Origin: Acanthosepion lycidas
Taxonomy: Eukaryota > Mollusca > Cephalopoda > Sepiida > Sepiidae
Assembly (NCBI GenBank): GCA_963932145.1
Contig: OZ010586.1
Span: 69,777,254-69,841,253, forward strand
DNA length: 64,000 bases
Reading direction: 5' to 3'
A program made the translations under genes and the position numbers. Each line of letters starts with the position of its first letter. Within the stretch, counting starts at the first letter, position 1. Of this stretch, positions 43,134 to 55,051 are shown piece after piece. The notes under the pieces were generated by a model. That model ran no database searches. It was not told the origin of the DNA and saw only the letters and a program-made list of their open reading frames with translations.

Positions 43134-44480
43134 ATAGAATAGATAACGGTTGGCCCTTGATTTGAAGATTGTAGTGATCGAGAAAACATCTTTTCGCTTT
43201 TCGTTAGCCACTAGTGAAAAACAAAACAATTAACTCTAAAAAGACTATAATTGTTAAAACGATTTCTGTAACATCCTGCAGATGTGTCCTTAACAAGATA
43301 TTAGCTGACAACGGATAGCGTTACAAATCCAATTACTTTTATTCCCCATTCTCCTCAGAGAAAGAACTCTGCCTGGGTAATATATATTTGGTTTTCGGGA
43401 GTTTATTCTATGTTGCGTTGCAGTTCAGACCAGATTCGTTGACAGGGTGCAGTTTCTTTCAATCAAACGCTTGTGGCTTAAAAATTACATTCGGTTAAAT
43501 CGTAACCCACGAGTGAAAAACAAAACAATTTTTAACAGTAAACCAGATTTTTTTTTTTACTTGAGTTGTAACCTACTGCTATAAGCGAGCGAAGTTGAGA
43601 TGTAGTTTAAGTGTGCGTGTGGGAGGCGGACAGTCTAATGGGTGTCTTCCGTGTCCGTCGTTCTCCGAGGCCCGGATCGTCTCTCTGTGTCTTTTCTGGG
43701 TACTGGTCACTTTTATAGCTAGCATGGTTCTTTGTCCTGTCGTCGTCTAAAAAAGCAATTTATCTTTATTTAGCGACACCTCTTTGTCTGGGCCACTCGC
43801 GAAGGATACTGATAACTATCGGTTATAAATTCATTTTTGCGACAGGTTCAGCTGTCTTCAATTTAACAAGACCTCATCTGACTGATATTGTTAGATCGTT
43901 CCACAATATAACAATTCTGGAGAAGAGTTTTCCTGGGAATGAGAATGGTTCTCCTCTAGATAATTTGATGAAAATTTCTAGCTATGAAAGTTTGAACTGA
44001 TACAACTAATGAATATAGACTGTCAGAACATTTTCCATGAAAATAACGATAGAGTTGTGAAAGGCTAGCAGCATTTGGTCTGGGGGAAAGTGATTATAGG
44101 TGGAAAATAATTCATTACCCACAAAGCCACGTGGAATTCTGCCAAAGCTGGAAAGTGAAGATTGGCCAGATCCACCCGAGATACGGTAGCAATACTCTAT
44201 TTTAGACGAGGCGTAGACATACCGTAAAGCTCCAGAAAGGAATTAATTGCATTGAATCTGGTTCTGACATTTTCTGTAACTGATACGCCTCTAGTTCTGC
44301 TGGATCACACTTTCACGTTAGATCTTGTAGGGAATGTTGCGACGGGGATCTACACCTCAAAACAGCACTATTTTTGTTTCATTTCCCACGTATTAAAAAT
44401 GGTAGTTTCACTTGTCAGTTGTTAGTTTTGTCATCAAGTCAAATATCTTCCTGATCGGGAAGAATTGAAAAAATCCTGTG
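43134..44480. other. Spacer between the two duplicated blocks
   Basis: No gene is recognised. 43262-43331 and 43419-43480 recur in inverted form at 46431-46500 and 46930-46998. The remainder (43500-44480) looks unique. Confidence 0.5.
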
Positions 44481-44488
44481 CCAACATA

Positions 44489-44578
44489 ACAAATAAGAAC
44501 ATTGCTTATTTCTATATATACGACTTTCTGGCTTTTGTCTGGGTTCGAAACCTTAACCATTAACGCTAACTATAACGC
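44489..44578 (+). repeat. Partial third copy of the duplicated segment
   Basis: The block AATAAGAACATTGCTTATT...GGGTTCGAAACCTTAACCAT, which lies inside copy 1 (42808-42890), is found alone directly before copy 2 begins. Confidence 0.85.
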
Positions 44579-44579
44579 T

Positions 44580-44843
44580 ATTACATGTGTGTAGAGAGAG
44601 AGAGGTAAATGTGTGCTGAGTTCTTGACCCGGCCCAAAAGTGATTTTTTAAAAAATATTTTGATGCTTAATTTTTTTGTAATTTGATCAAATTTTGGGAA
44701 ATGAATCGGATTGAGAACTTTGAAGCACCTCTTTTCCACCTCATTCATCGAAATCTCGCAATACATCGAAATGCGACGGGCCCCTTAAAAAAATAAATTT
44801 TCTATTTATAACAGGAAAACAACTTACACGATTCATCTCCAAT

Positions 44844-44895
<52 letters not shown>

Positions 44896-46102
44896 TTAAC
44901 AACGTATGAAGGAGGGCTTGAAAAATTTGTTACTTGCAAGACAGATTAAGAGCAAGAGGGACAGAGAAAAACAATGTTTAACATACTTCACGAGCGTGAG
45001 AAAATGGATGACGGAACAGGATTTAAAAAAAAAGGAAAGGCAGAAGTTATTTTGAGTTGCAAGGGACAGGAAATTGTGGAGAGCCATGATCGCCTTCATT
45101 CTGAGGAGACACGGCACAGAGAGAGGGTACGGGGTTCAAAATGTTATTATTCCTAAAAACACGGACATGTTAAAATATGTGTAACAAAAATAGAAAGACA
45201 AACTTCTAAACAACCAACAAACAAGGGCTAGGGGAAGTGTAAGGCTAATAATAATAATAAAAAAAGTTCCCATAAATAGATGAGGTGAAGGAAGAGATAA
45301 AGAAAACATATATTCCAAAAAAAAAGTCTGACTCGTACCAATTCTCACTCTTGACAGCCTCTCGAGGACACACGTGTATAAATGTGAAATGTTTTAAAAA
45401 TACGGTAGGCGAGACACAGGAGAGAAGTAAGAGTTCCTTTTCTTTTCTTTTCTTTTTTTGTTCTTTTTAATGACGCCAACTTTTCTCTTCTTATTCATGG
45501 TGTTTGCCAGTGCCAAAAATCCAACTCCCCAAATATATGTCATGGAAAACTAACAGAATCACTGGTGTAGAGATGTATTCTTCGATGCCTATTACAAGGG
45601 TGGTTCTTAATAACTGGGAGAGGCGGACATTTTCTCACTATAAACGGGGGTTCATAATAAAAGGTGGGGTCGGAAAGTCAAGTAACGAGTCAGAAAGTGC
45701 GAAATTAATAAACGGGGGGAGGGGGTGATAAGTTTTCTAAAAAAAAAAAAACGCCTCCAAGATCTATTAGAATAAGAACATTGCTTATTCCTGTATATAC
45801 GACTTTCTGGCTTTTGTCTGGGTTCGAAACCTTAACCATTAACACTAACTGAATCTATACAACTGTTTCAACCACTGAGCAATCTCTTTTGTATAGGTAG
45901 TGTAACTGTCAACTTCGTGGAAGGTGCGCCGTATTCTGGTTGAATCTGTTGCGTTAATTTCATGTGAATGCCCTAGGAAAGGCATGAACGAATCTCTTCT
46001 CCGGTGCTACAAGTCTCAAGAGTAACTCAAGGTAGAGGGTTACTGAATAACAATTTGTAAAGGCGTAAAAGGAGGGAGCAAGGAGTATATATTATGAGGA
46101 TG
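44580..46102. repeat. 1.5-kb segmental duplication, copy 2
   Basis: See copy 1. Starts at TTACATGTGTGTAGAGAGAG and ends at GTATATATTATGAGGA, as in copy 1. Contains the second LINE tail (44905-45160). Confidence 0.93.
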
Positions 46103-46324
46103 ATAAAGTTTAAGTTTAAATTGAGTTTAAATTCTTTCAGAATAGCTTCGTTATGTAGCACAGATGCAAACAAAAAAAAACCAAATAATATACGGATCAA
46201 GAAATCATGACATACTGGGTTATTTTGTAGAGTGTTATACAGAATAAAAATCCATCATTTTTGGCATTGGATCAAGAACGATTTACATTTAATATTATTG
46301 GTGCTGGAATTAGTAATTTTGAAA

Positions 46325-46510
46325 TCATTACATCCCAAGCAAGGCGATAAAACCACTAAGATGCAAATGGTTACTGGGAGTGAAAGAAACGGAGAAAACG
46401 CCACTGAGGAGAAAGGAGAATAAAAGTAATAGGATTTGTAACGATATCAGTTGTCAGCTAATATCTTGTTAAGGACACATTTGCAGCATGTTACAGAAAT
46501 TGTTTTCGCA
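46325..46510 (-). mobile_element. Jockey 3' end fragment plus flanking repeat
   Basis: CATCCCAAGCAAGGCGATAA is the complement of the jockey terminus. The adjoining 46431-46500 is inverted with respect to 43262-43331. Confidence 0.55.
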
Positions 46511-46577
46511 AGTATCGTCTGGACAAAGAAGGTCAGTTTAGGGAAGTGGTCCTCCCAAGAAGACTGTTAACCGACCC

Positions 46578-46618
46578 ACCAAAAAAAAAAAAAAAAAAAA
46601 AAAAAAAAGAAAAAAAAA
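46578..46618. repeat. Poly(A) tract
   Basis: Roughly 40 A with one G; could be a retroposon tail but no source body is evident on its 5' side. Confidence 0.7.
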
Positions 46619-47219
46619 GGTCAGCTGTGGATCGAGGGACTGAGTTCTTGATTTATTACTTTTTCTAGACAAAAATTGACAGGACAAAGGACTGTTTTCT
46701 ATAAGACAATGATCCCTGGCAGCCTAAACCAGAGAATTACCTGCCCGCCACGTGAAAAGGAAGGCTTTACGCCTCTTAGACCGCTCAGCCCTCACCTCGC
46801 CTTTCATCGCTCGCCTACAGCCAACCCTACTAGATGGTTACAATGGAATAAAATTTGCCGACTGCTACACTTTCTTCTCGTGTTTTCTTTTTTCTTGGAT
46901 AACAATCCGGCCAAAGAATTATTTTATTTTTAATAAGCCACAGTCATTCGACTAAAAGAAGTTGCACCCTGCGAACGAACCTGGTCTGAGTTGTGACGCT
47001 ACTTTAAAAGACGACCGCAAATGACACCTTACAAGCTACAGTTAACCCAACAGTTGCAGGACACTGATAAACCAGCTCATTGTGACTTCTGTGTGGAAGA
47101 TGACGGATTTGATGTGTGCCGTGTGACCAATGGTGCTCACATTGAACATCTTTGAACATTTCATGTAAAACTTGAGCTTAAATTCTTTCAGAATATGTCA
47201 GCCGTGTTTTTATTTTTTT

Positions 47220-47556
47220 TGTGGATTCCGGGATGAAATCCGGTCTCAAAATGAATGACAAACGCAGGAATGAAATATAGCAAATAAATGTATTGCCGCA
47301 ATAATGCAATACGGTTAGTAGATCCAGAAATGCGGTTTGTAGCAATAATAATATATATACAGTCTGGGAAATTCAGTATCGAAGTATGACTTCCTTCTGA
47401 GTCTACGTGCTCGCAACTGTGACTCCTACAAAGCGGTTACCTCACACTCTCACTCTCTCACTGTATCACTCTATCACTCCCGGGTATTCACCGGCAGCAG
47501 TACAAGTACACACTGGGCGAGTCCACTGGTATGAAAACGGGGTGAACCCCTTAACA
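47220..47556 (-). mobile_element. Solo LTR, second copy (empty MITE site)
   Basis: Collinear with 3716-4253 (GATGAAATCCGGTCTCAAA, CAGTCTGGGAAATTCAGTAT, TACGTGCTCGCAACTGTGAC) and lacks the 186-bp MITE. Its left terminus is eroded and no target duplication is visible. Confidence 0.8.
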
Positions 47557-47639
47557 ATATCTTTAATAGTTTTCAAGATATTCACTGTCAAAATGAGCCC
47601 AAGACTTTTGGAACACTCTCTATTTGTTCGTTATATTAT

Positions 47640-47733
47640 TTATTAGTTATTTATTCTCTATATTATTAATATTTATTCGCTATATTATTAATATTTATTC
47701 GCTATATTATTAATATTTATTCGCTATATTATT
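47640..47733. repeat. 22-bp tandem repeat, about four copies
   Basis: ATTCGCTATATTATTAATATTT repeats head to tail and runs into the MADE1-like element. Confidence 0.9.
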
Positions 47734-47734
47734 A

Positions 47735-47797
47735 TTAGGTTGGTGCAAAAATAATGTCGTTTTCTCACATAGTAACATATGTGAGAAAACGACATTT
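47735..47797. mobile_element. MADE1-like mariner MITE, right end lost
   Basis: Left end TTAGGTTGGTGCAAAAATAA and the palindromic core are present. After GACATT the sequence changes to a T run, so the last 14-16 bases are missing. Confidence 0.8.
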
Positions 47798-48332
47798 TTT
47801 TTTTATAATTCTAATAATTTTTTTTTTCAAATCTCTAAATTGATTGTACGCTGTTTTTTTTTTTTTACAGACGTTAAATTTTATCTTTGATTTTTGCGCA
47901 AAGTGTAAAAAATCAGTTTTTTCGAATTTTAACCTTCAGGGTTGTAATCTTTTCCAACCAATTTGGACTCAAAACCGGTACTGAAGAATTATCTATCAAA
48001 AAAAAAAAAGACAAAAAAAAAAAAACATCGAAATTGGATGAGAACTGTGGAAACACATAAACAACATGCGATCACACACACAGACGCACACACATTTTGA
48101 GCATTATAGATATAGATACGTTATATTTGTTGACCATGTTCGCCAAGTCTATGAAGTTTCAAGAAATCAGCGGATTCCAAGCTGAATCCATTGTCCGCTG
48201 TAGGGTCGTGTTCAACATTTCTCTCCTGTTTTCTTGAGATCGCAAAGATATTTCATTCCAAAGACGTCAAGCAAAATAATATATTTTTTTGCAAATATTA
48301 CTGGCATCAAAGTTGAAATATATCGATATTAT

Positions 48333-48377
<45 letters not shown>

Positions 48378-48400
48378 CAGTAGTAGTAGTAGTAGTAGTA
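48333..48400. repeat. (ACT)n followed by (AGT)n, self-complementary microsatellite
   Basis: A run of ACT is followed, after CAG, by a run of AGT, its reverse complement, so the tract can fold into a hairpin. Confidence 0.9.
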
Positions 48401-48844
48401 TGTGTGATATCATCTTGCCAGAGAGTTCCCAGAAACTTCAAGTTTGTCAGAAGTTCATTAGTTACTTCATGAGCAGTAGATGTAGATTGATCTGTGAATA
48501 CATTCGGTTGGTTAGCTACGAACTCATTCTCCATTGGGCGTTTAATTTAAGCAATTTCATTGTTATTATGCCTTTGCTTGTTCAAAATGCCACGTCTTAT
48601 TGCTGCTAGCCTATGCCGTCCAAAGAAGGTCTTGTATCTGGATTTCTTGTTCTCTTTTAATATTTTTTTGACTGGTTGTTATATTTGGGTGTAACGTTAC
48701 AAAATAATGTGCATAAATAACTTCTGCATATTATTATCATATGAATTTCTATTCGGTCATGCATGCTCTTTTTGGCTGCTATACACACATATGCTGTTAT
48801 ACTCTCAACCCTTCTGAGAATATTACGCTTGATTTTTCTACTTC

Positions 48845-48978
48845 CCCTCGTGTTACAGCTTTCTGGTGTTCTTGAAGCCTTACCTTGAGGGGGCGGTCTG
48901 TCTCTCCTTTATATTCCTTTCCGCAGCTGCATGGGATAGCGTACACACAGTCTTTAGTCATGTTCTCCTCTATGGGGG
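48845..48978 (-). pseudogene. GIY-YIG domain, N-terminal half, PLE-type (inverted)
   Basis: Minus strand: KDCVYAIPCSCGKEYKGETD then RPLKVRLQEHQKAVTRGEVEKS. This is the GIY-YIG core of a Penelope-like element, of another family than the one at 1-1107. It breaks off near 48975 at a run of G (complement of the ATGGGGGGGG stretch). The rest of the domain lies on the other strand at 48985. Confidence 0.75.
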
Positions 48979-48984
48979 GGGTCT

Positions 48985-49209
48985 TACTCGGAAAAATCAG
49001 TCGTGGCTGACCACATATGGAGAGAGAAGGGAGATCACCGCCCTCTGTGGGATCATGTTGAGATCATTGACAAGGAACACTATTGGAAAATTCGTACACT
49101 TAAGGAATCAGCACATATGCTAGGCCACAAAAATCTCCTGAGCCGACCAAGCATAGAAATAAATACAATATGGGAACCAGTAATAAGGAGTGCCAGAGAA
49201 AAGCAATGA
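48985..49209 (+). pseudogene. GIY-YIG domain, C-terminal half, PLE-type
   Basis: Plus strand: EKSVVADHIWREKGDHRPLW, then VEIIDKEHYWKIRTLKESAH and a PSIEINTIWEPVI ending with a stop. This is the normal continuation of the minus-strand half and repeats its last EKS residues, so a local inversion has split one domain. Confidence 0.75.
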
Positions 49210-49337
49210 TAATAAAGTTGCAATATGAGCTCTGGTAAAAGCATACAATGATAACAGCAAAATTGCAATATGAGCACTGGTAAAAATGGTTGCTGAAGAC
49301 ATTAGGTTTATAATACCCAGAAATTCATGCCTAGATG

Positions 49338-49445
49338 TCTTCAAGGACACATGGCACAGTGGATAAAGGCATTGGTTAGATCCAGTGACAAGACCCAAAG
49401 AGTGCGAGTTCAATACCCAGTTAAGGCAGTGACGAACTTTCAGAG
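49338..49445 (+). mobile_element. tRNA-derived SINE
   Basis: A-box-like TGGCACAGTGGATAAAGG and B-box-like GCGAGTTCAATACC at tRNA-like spacing, inserted downstream of the PLE fragment. Confidence 0.55.
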
Positions 49446-49479
49446 GGAAATTAACAAGATATAACTGATAACTGACATC

Positions 49480-49630
49480 TATCAAACGGGGAACTAGAAC
49501 AGTTTACCCAGGTGAGCAAAATAAAGGGTTCAGTTCGACATTCCAACCACTTGAAGAAACGTTGTGATAGATATAGCGAAAAAGATGAGGACAATAGTCC
49601 GAATAATGTACATAATACCTCATAATATTA
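49480..49630 (+). repeat. PLE-like 3' repeat
   Basis: GGAACTAGAACAGT, GGGTTCAGTTCGACATTCCA, GAAACGTTGTGAT and GTCCGAATAATGTA recur at 57300-57475. It lies 0.3 kb downstream of the GIY-YIG remnant, in keeping with a PLE 3' end. Confidence 0.6.
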
Positions 49631-50224
49631 ATATAGAGAGATTATTTATTGTATTCTTAAAAAATTATTTTTTATTATTTATTCGTTATATTATAAAGAT
49701 TTTATTATTTATATTATTTAAAGATATACTATTTATTAACGTTTTATTTGTTATATTTGTAATTGGGTGAAATTTAATATATAATAATATAGTTTTATTA
49801 TACGCTGTGATACGATAAAGAACAAATAGGAAACGTTTATCAATCTAACATGTTTCACTTCATCAGATTTTGCGATATAGAGAAAACGATATTTAAAGCT
49901 GCGGTATTTAAAGTTAGGGGCCAAAATTTTACAATTATAATAATATTACTAATATTACTGTAGTTGACAAAGTAAAGAAAAATACTATCTTGTTGTCTGA
50001 CCAGGAGATTAAAATCTTGTTCAGAAAGCTGTTGAGAAGCTCGGCAGATATAAAGGGTTCTTTAGTTCTTTGAGGACACGATTTTTAATAGCTCTAGCCT
50101 TTTTTTCTAACTTATTCTGATTAACCTTTCTTTTCAGATAAATGATCACAAATCTCAAAGCTAAATCAGCAAATAAAAAGGCACGCTGTAATCTTTGCCT
50201 TAAAGGCACGAATATAGTGATTTA

Positions 50225-50440
50225 GAGTTTTCTCTTTCCTTGAAAGTTGCACGGTCTTTTCTTGTCAAAGTTCGCAAAGAGCTGGAAGACGCCGACGGGG
50301 ATTTTACAGATGTAGTCAAACGTAAGACGCTTTCTACGGGTTCTAATGCCAACCGAACCCCCAAATTTGTAAGAAAGATGCAGAAAATTATCGATAAAAA
50401 ACCAATGAAGTCAATTAACGTCATTACCTAAGTAACTCAA
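50225..50440 (+). pseudogene. Possible transposase helix-turn-helix remnant
   Basis: Frame encodes KVARSFLVKVRKELEDADGD, then KRKTLSTGSNANRTPKFVRK and a MQKIIDKKPMKSINVIT block. This looks like the N-terminal DNA-binding part of Tc1/mariner-like transposases. It ends at a stop and no catalytic domain follows. Confidence 0.4.
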
Positions 50441-51170
50441 AGTTTCAAGGTAGTCTATCTGAAAAGTTGTGCATGAGGACCTTTGATACTGATATAATGG
50501 AATATGCGTACACCTGTGTTCCCCCCTCACTGGAATATGATTGGATGGTGTCCGTCATAAATACCGACGGACGTGTAGGTACGACAGAGTCAAGAGAGCC
50601 TTAGTCTGAGAGCTAAGTCTATAACGACGCCCACTTGACTACGCCATTGATCTACACTTTTTACCTGCGACTACGACGCGTATCAGTCGATTACTGCTAC
50701 CGTATTCTACTTGCTTATAGTAGCCAAAACCACTTAGCTACTTCGTTCAAATATATCCCTTTCTGGGACATATCAGATACAAATCATATGTGATGTGGAG
50801 AGGCCAATTCAAGTTTGTAAAATCAAAAGATAATCGTTGGATTTGCGCAAACAAGAGCCTAGAATGCTTTGTTTTATCTCTGATGAGAAAAAAAACTTTG
50901 ATCTAGACAAAAAGGTCTAACGAAGGACTGCCATATTATTATGCAGAGAGCCTAAGGACGTTCCAACGGTCATACGCACAAAGTTTCCGGCAGTTGTGAT
51001 AGTTATGGGGTTCCTGAGCAACGAGATAGATGTTATCCCCATTCACTTCTTCCCTTAAGGGGCACTATTGCTGATTATAAGGAAAGGTTGGCGAGAGGTC
51101 TGAGGTCTTGAATAGAGAGTGTGGGCAAAGGAAAACTGTATACCCACCAATAAGATTATGTGCGGTCTCA
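50440..51170. other. No gene recognised
   Basis: A slightly GC-richer stretch (50510-50770) could be an old LTR or unidentified repeat but has no match within the window. Confidence 0.35.
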
Positions 51171-51174
51171 TAAG

Positions 51175-51775
51175 GCCAAAGTTGGGTCACTGTGTCGTGT
51201 CAGAGAATTTTTTTCGTCAGAGTCCATCTTGCACATTTACAAATTTACCGTGCATCGAATATTGTCGCCATATCTGGTCTGGTATACTTGCTATTCATCT
51301 CGAGGTTCTTGACAAAATACAAAAAAAGATCTGTAATTTAACCGATCCTGATTAGGCATCTTGACTTCAGTCACTTTCTCACCGAGTTGAAGTGACAAAT
51401 ATTTTCATGGCAACTGCCCCGACGTACTTTTCTCCCTGGTGCACCAACTGTATGAATTTAAACATGCCACTAGATTGACATCTAGGTCCCACCCGTTTAC
51501 TGTTGAAAATAGCTAAATGCAACTGCCACTTCTTCTTCAACAGTTTCTTTTCTCACACTTCCCGCCTGTGGAACTCCCTTCCCTTTATTTGTTTCCCTGA
51601 TAAATACAATCTTCAAAAATTTAAATGCAATGTCAATCGCCATCTTCTATATTCATGAATCCCGTTCATCTTTTGTTCTTTCCTCAATCCTCCCGATACT
51701 CAGTCTTTTCTCTTACTTTCACGCCCTGTATCCCCCTTGCGTACTAGGGGCATTCTCGCCTTGCTTGGGGTAAAA
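51175..51775 (+). pseudogene. Jockey-type LINE C-terminal fragment
   Basis: KVGSLCRVREFFSSESILHI-like block, IEYCRHIWSGILAIHLEVLD, KIQKKICNLTDPD, then stops. The C-terminus and the 3' end CTTGCTTGGGGTAAAATTA at about 51755-51775 follow. Confidence 0.8.
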
Positions 51776-52900
51776 TTACCCCCCCACCAAGAAAACTCAA
51801 GAATGAATAAGTTAAAATCTCCACGATCACGTGACGTCTAATATAGAAACACACAGCTCTCTAGACCTGAATCGGTTGGATTTCGATGTAAGGAGGCGGG
51901 TAGTCGAGAGGGAAGTCAATCGACGTCCTCATTTCACTATAAAATCTCTGAATCCGACGTAACTAGCACAATGTCCAAAATAGACAAAGATCATCTGATT
52001 CGGACATGACAATGTTTCATACTTCATATTGAAGCAGCCATCGATGGTAATGACAGATTCATTATGTAGATGCGACAAAAAGAGTCTCAAGATTATTTAT
52101 GCCAATTGTTTGTCGAATAAAGCTCTTCCTTCATGACTTGCGTATTACCAAATTAACACAAATGTCCTCAAACAACTGAGCGACCCTGTAGAGAACACTG
52201 CAGAGACATGGTACGTTTGTTGAATAGGTACAAGCATAGTCCTCATAATTATTGGTGCGTTAAACTCTATTTCCAGGAGCTTCAACTAGAAATGTTTGGA
52301 ATAAAGTCCAATGCTCGAACCTGCAGAAATCGACATTATGAAGAACAGCCAAGATTCTGCGAAACGCTCTCTCTGTATGAGGCTAAAATGACTCGATGGA
52401 GAAAACCAATCATGAAAGATCTCTAGTATAATTTAATACCAATCGAAATAAGGGAAAATAATATTAATAATGTAAAAAAATGTAGAAAAGCGTTTGGTTG
52501 GTTGCTAGTCCACTAGTAAATCTAATGATACCTCAACGGTATAGTGACTGTAAACCAAGTCCAGGTAATATTCTGACTTATTTATTGAATTGTTGTAAAA
52601 CGACTGTCTTATCATTGACAGAGATGAATGGTTTTGTTCGATGGGGAAAATGATAATAGTCATATTATCTGAATGGTTTCTATCAGAAAGACTTTGTCAT
52701 CTTTAATTCTATTTGGCCGTATCAGCTGCCAAGTTTCCAACAATGTTAGGGACATTGCCGGGAAAAGGTAAACGGTAAATTCATAAATGGTAATGTTATT
52801 TTCTGTCTCCAAAAAATATCACTTCGGTTGGACATCAATTACCAGGTAGGGAATTTTCTTGGTATCTTAATCTCAGTTTTTGTTTGTTTCTCTATTTACT
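51776..52900. other. No feature recognised
   Basis: Only short chance frames. No repeat shared with the rest of the window was noticed. Confidence 0.45.
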
Positions 52901-52944
52901 GTCATTTTTTGTTCTCTGGTAATATTCTATTCTCTTACTTTCTT

Positions 52945-52948
52945 TCTT

Positions 52949-52999
<51 letters not shown>

Positions 53000-53010
53000 C
53001 AGTCTGTTCA

Positions 53011-53057
<47 letters not shown>

Positions 53058-53071
53058 GTCAGTCTGTTCAC

Positions 53072-53123
<52 letters not shown>

Positions 53124-53139
53124 CAGTCTGTTCACAACA

Positions 53140-53174
<35 letters not shown>
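52945..53174. repeat. (TATC)n arrays with CAGTCTGTTCA interruptions
   Basis: Four TATC blocks are separated by C(T/A)CAGTCTGTTCA-type interruptions, a higher-order unit of about 60-75 bp. The same interruption occurs at 53580 and, as a complement, at 16290. Confidence 0.95.
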
Positions 53175-53177
<3 letters not shown>

Positions 53178-53538
53178 TATGGGGTCCACCCTTTTCTGAT
53201 ATAAATGGACTCGTCCTGCTGCCATAAAATAGCCACAGTCAATCAGACAGGGAGTCTGAAGGTAGAAGAACAGTGTAGAGGAAGAGGGTAGAGAAACAGA
53301 GTGGAAAGTACATAGACACTGTGATTGAGTTGACGTTAGAAGTCAGTTACAAGGACGCCCGACTCTAAGGAAGTTTACTTCGAGACTGTATATAGCGATC
53401 TTTGATTAATACTAACCGGCGTTCCTGGATTTTACTAACTGAATTACCTTTTGTATTTTGTGTAAATACATTTAATTTCTTAACGTTCTTGCGTTTGTCA
53501 TTTATTGGGGACCGATTTTTCACGCGGAATCTACAACA
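53175..53538 (+). mobile_element. Solo LTR, third copy, inserted in a (TATC)n tract
   Basis: Starts TATTATGGGGTCCACCC (first G changed to A) and ends GCGGAATCTACAACA. CTATC flanks both sides (53170-53174, 53539-53543). It aligns in reverse with 3716-4253. The TATC array continues on the other side to about 53640, so the element split a microsatellite. Confidence 0.8.
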
Positions 53539-53580
<42 letters not shown>

Positions 53581-53649
53581 CAGTCTGTTCACATCTATCT
53601 ATCTATCTATCTATCTATTTATTTATCTATCTCAGTCTATTCATATCTT

Positions 53650-55040
53650 TATCTCTATGGGTATTCTATGGGAGACTGTTCGAAGTTATGTGAAGTTTAA
53701 CTTCACAAAAAAAAAACGAACGATATTATGCTAAAATACGCCTCTAAAATGCCTAAAAGTAGATATAAACGCTGGTTAATCTCAGATAAAAAAATTACAT
53801 GAAATTCCGTAAGAATTTATGAAATAAGTCTTTCTTGTTGTTGATTAGTTGGGATCTGAAACAGATTAGTGGATTTACAAGAAGTCTGTCGACAGTAATA
53901 ATAAAAAAAATCGGCAGATTACTGTAACCACATTCCAATATCTGACTAGAATTCACTTTCATCATTTTAAGGTTTTATTAAAATTCTAATCATCGCCTTT
54001 TAAAAGAATCAACATTGCCGAGGATTGAAGGTAGTTAATATAATAGGGGTGTCAAGGGGGGAAAAAGTATCGTTTTGATACTCCGTTTTCTTCTCTTTTT
54101 TTTTGCGTTTATTTTTTCTTTTCTTTTTTCTTTTCATTTATTTATTTATTTATTTATTTGCAGACACGAAGGGCCAGTTTTGCCGATATTTTTATGGTTA
54201 TTTAGTTTGAACTGGCCAGTGTTTCTGAATATATTGTAATCGATAGTCATTAATCACTGACCCACAGCACAGAGCTGGTTATTTTCCACTTACCAGAAAA
54301 AGAGCGGGACCAGATAAGGGACGGTAATTTTCCTTAATCAGTCAGCATTTATCAGCTTTTCCCTAAAATCATTTATATTTCGTTCTCAGCAATATGGGGA
54401 ACAAACAACCAAAATAACAGATTTGGATTTCTTTATGGTCTTCTACGTTGATGGCGACCTTTCCTATACATTTTTTTTCCAGTTTTCTGTAGATAACGAA
54501 ACACATGGCCTATAGATTAAATGCTAACCATTCATCAACCTGGCTAAATCCCGGAGGAACAAACAGGGGCTGGAAGAGAATCCTTTCTGGATTATATTGG
54601 TAAATCTCCTTACTTAATTTCAGGTTCGAATCTCCAGCCAACCCTTTGTTGGTCATATTTTTTCTCTAATTTGAGTTTTATAGCATTTTATTATTCAAAA
54701 CATCTTATTTTCACACATAAATATTAGTTATTTCAAACAAATGAAAACCACCTTCAACATGCCTGAAATTTTCAGATAAATATTCATGTCACAACGCCCA
54801 TCATCACAGGCTACGGATTTATTTAGTCTGTACACAGACATACATACATACAATTAAATAAGAAACAAATATTTGTTTGCTTGGATGTTTTTATTTAGCC
54901 TCTGTCAACCTCTATGGGTTATTTAATGCCGAACTCTAAATATTTTATACGCATTTTTATTTATTTATTTATTTTTAGAGAATAATGGTTTCAGGAACAA
55001 ACGTTTTACTAATTAAATGATAGTTGGGGTGAGAAGAGGT
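53650..55040. other. No gene recognised
   Basis: AT-rich, with (TTTA)n at about 54137-54162 and 54955-54975. A B-box-like GGTTCGAATCTCC occurs near 54623 with no clear A box. Confidence 0.4.
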
Positions 55041-55051
55041 GTTCATCCCTT

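Noticed and set aside
52880-53227. Long Tyr-Leu-Ser-Ile open frames
   Set aside because: They are translations of (TATC)n arrays; similar frames occur at 15988-16293 and 53402-53734.
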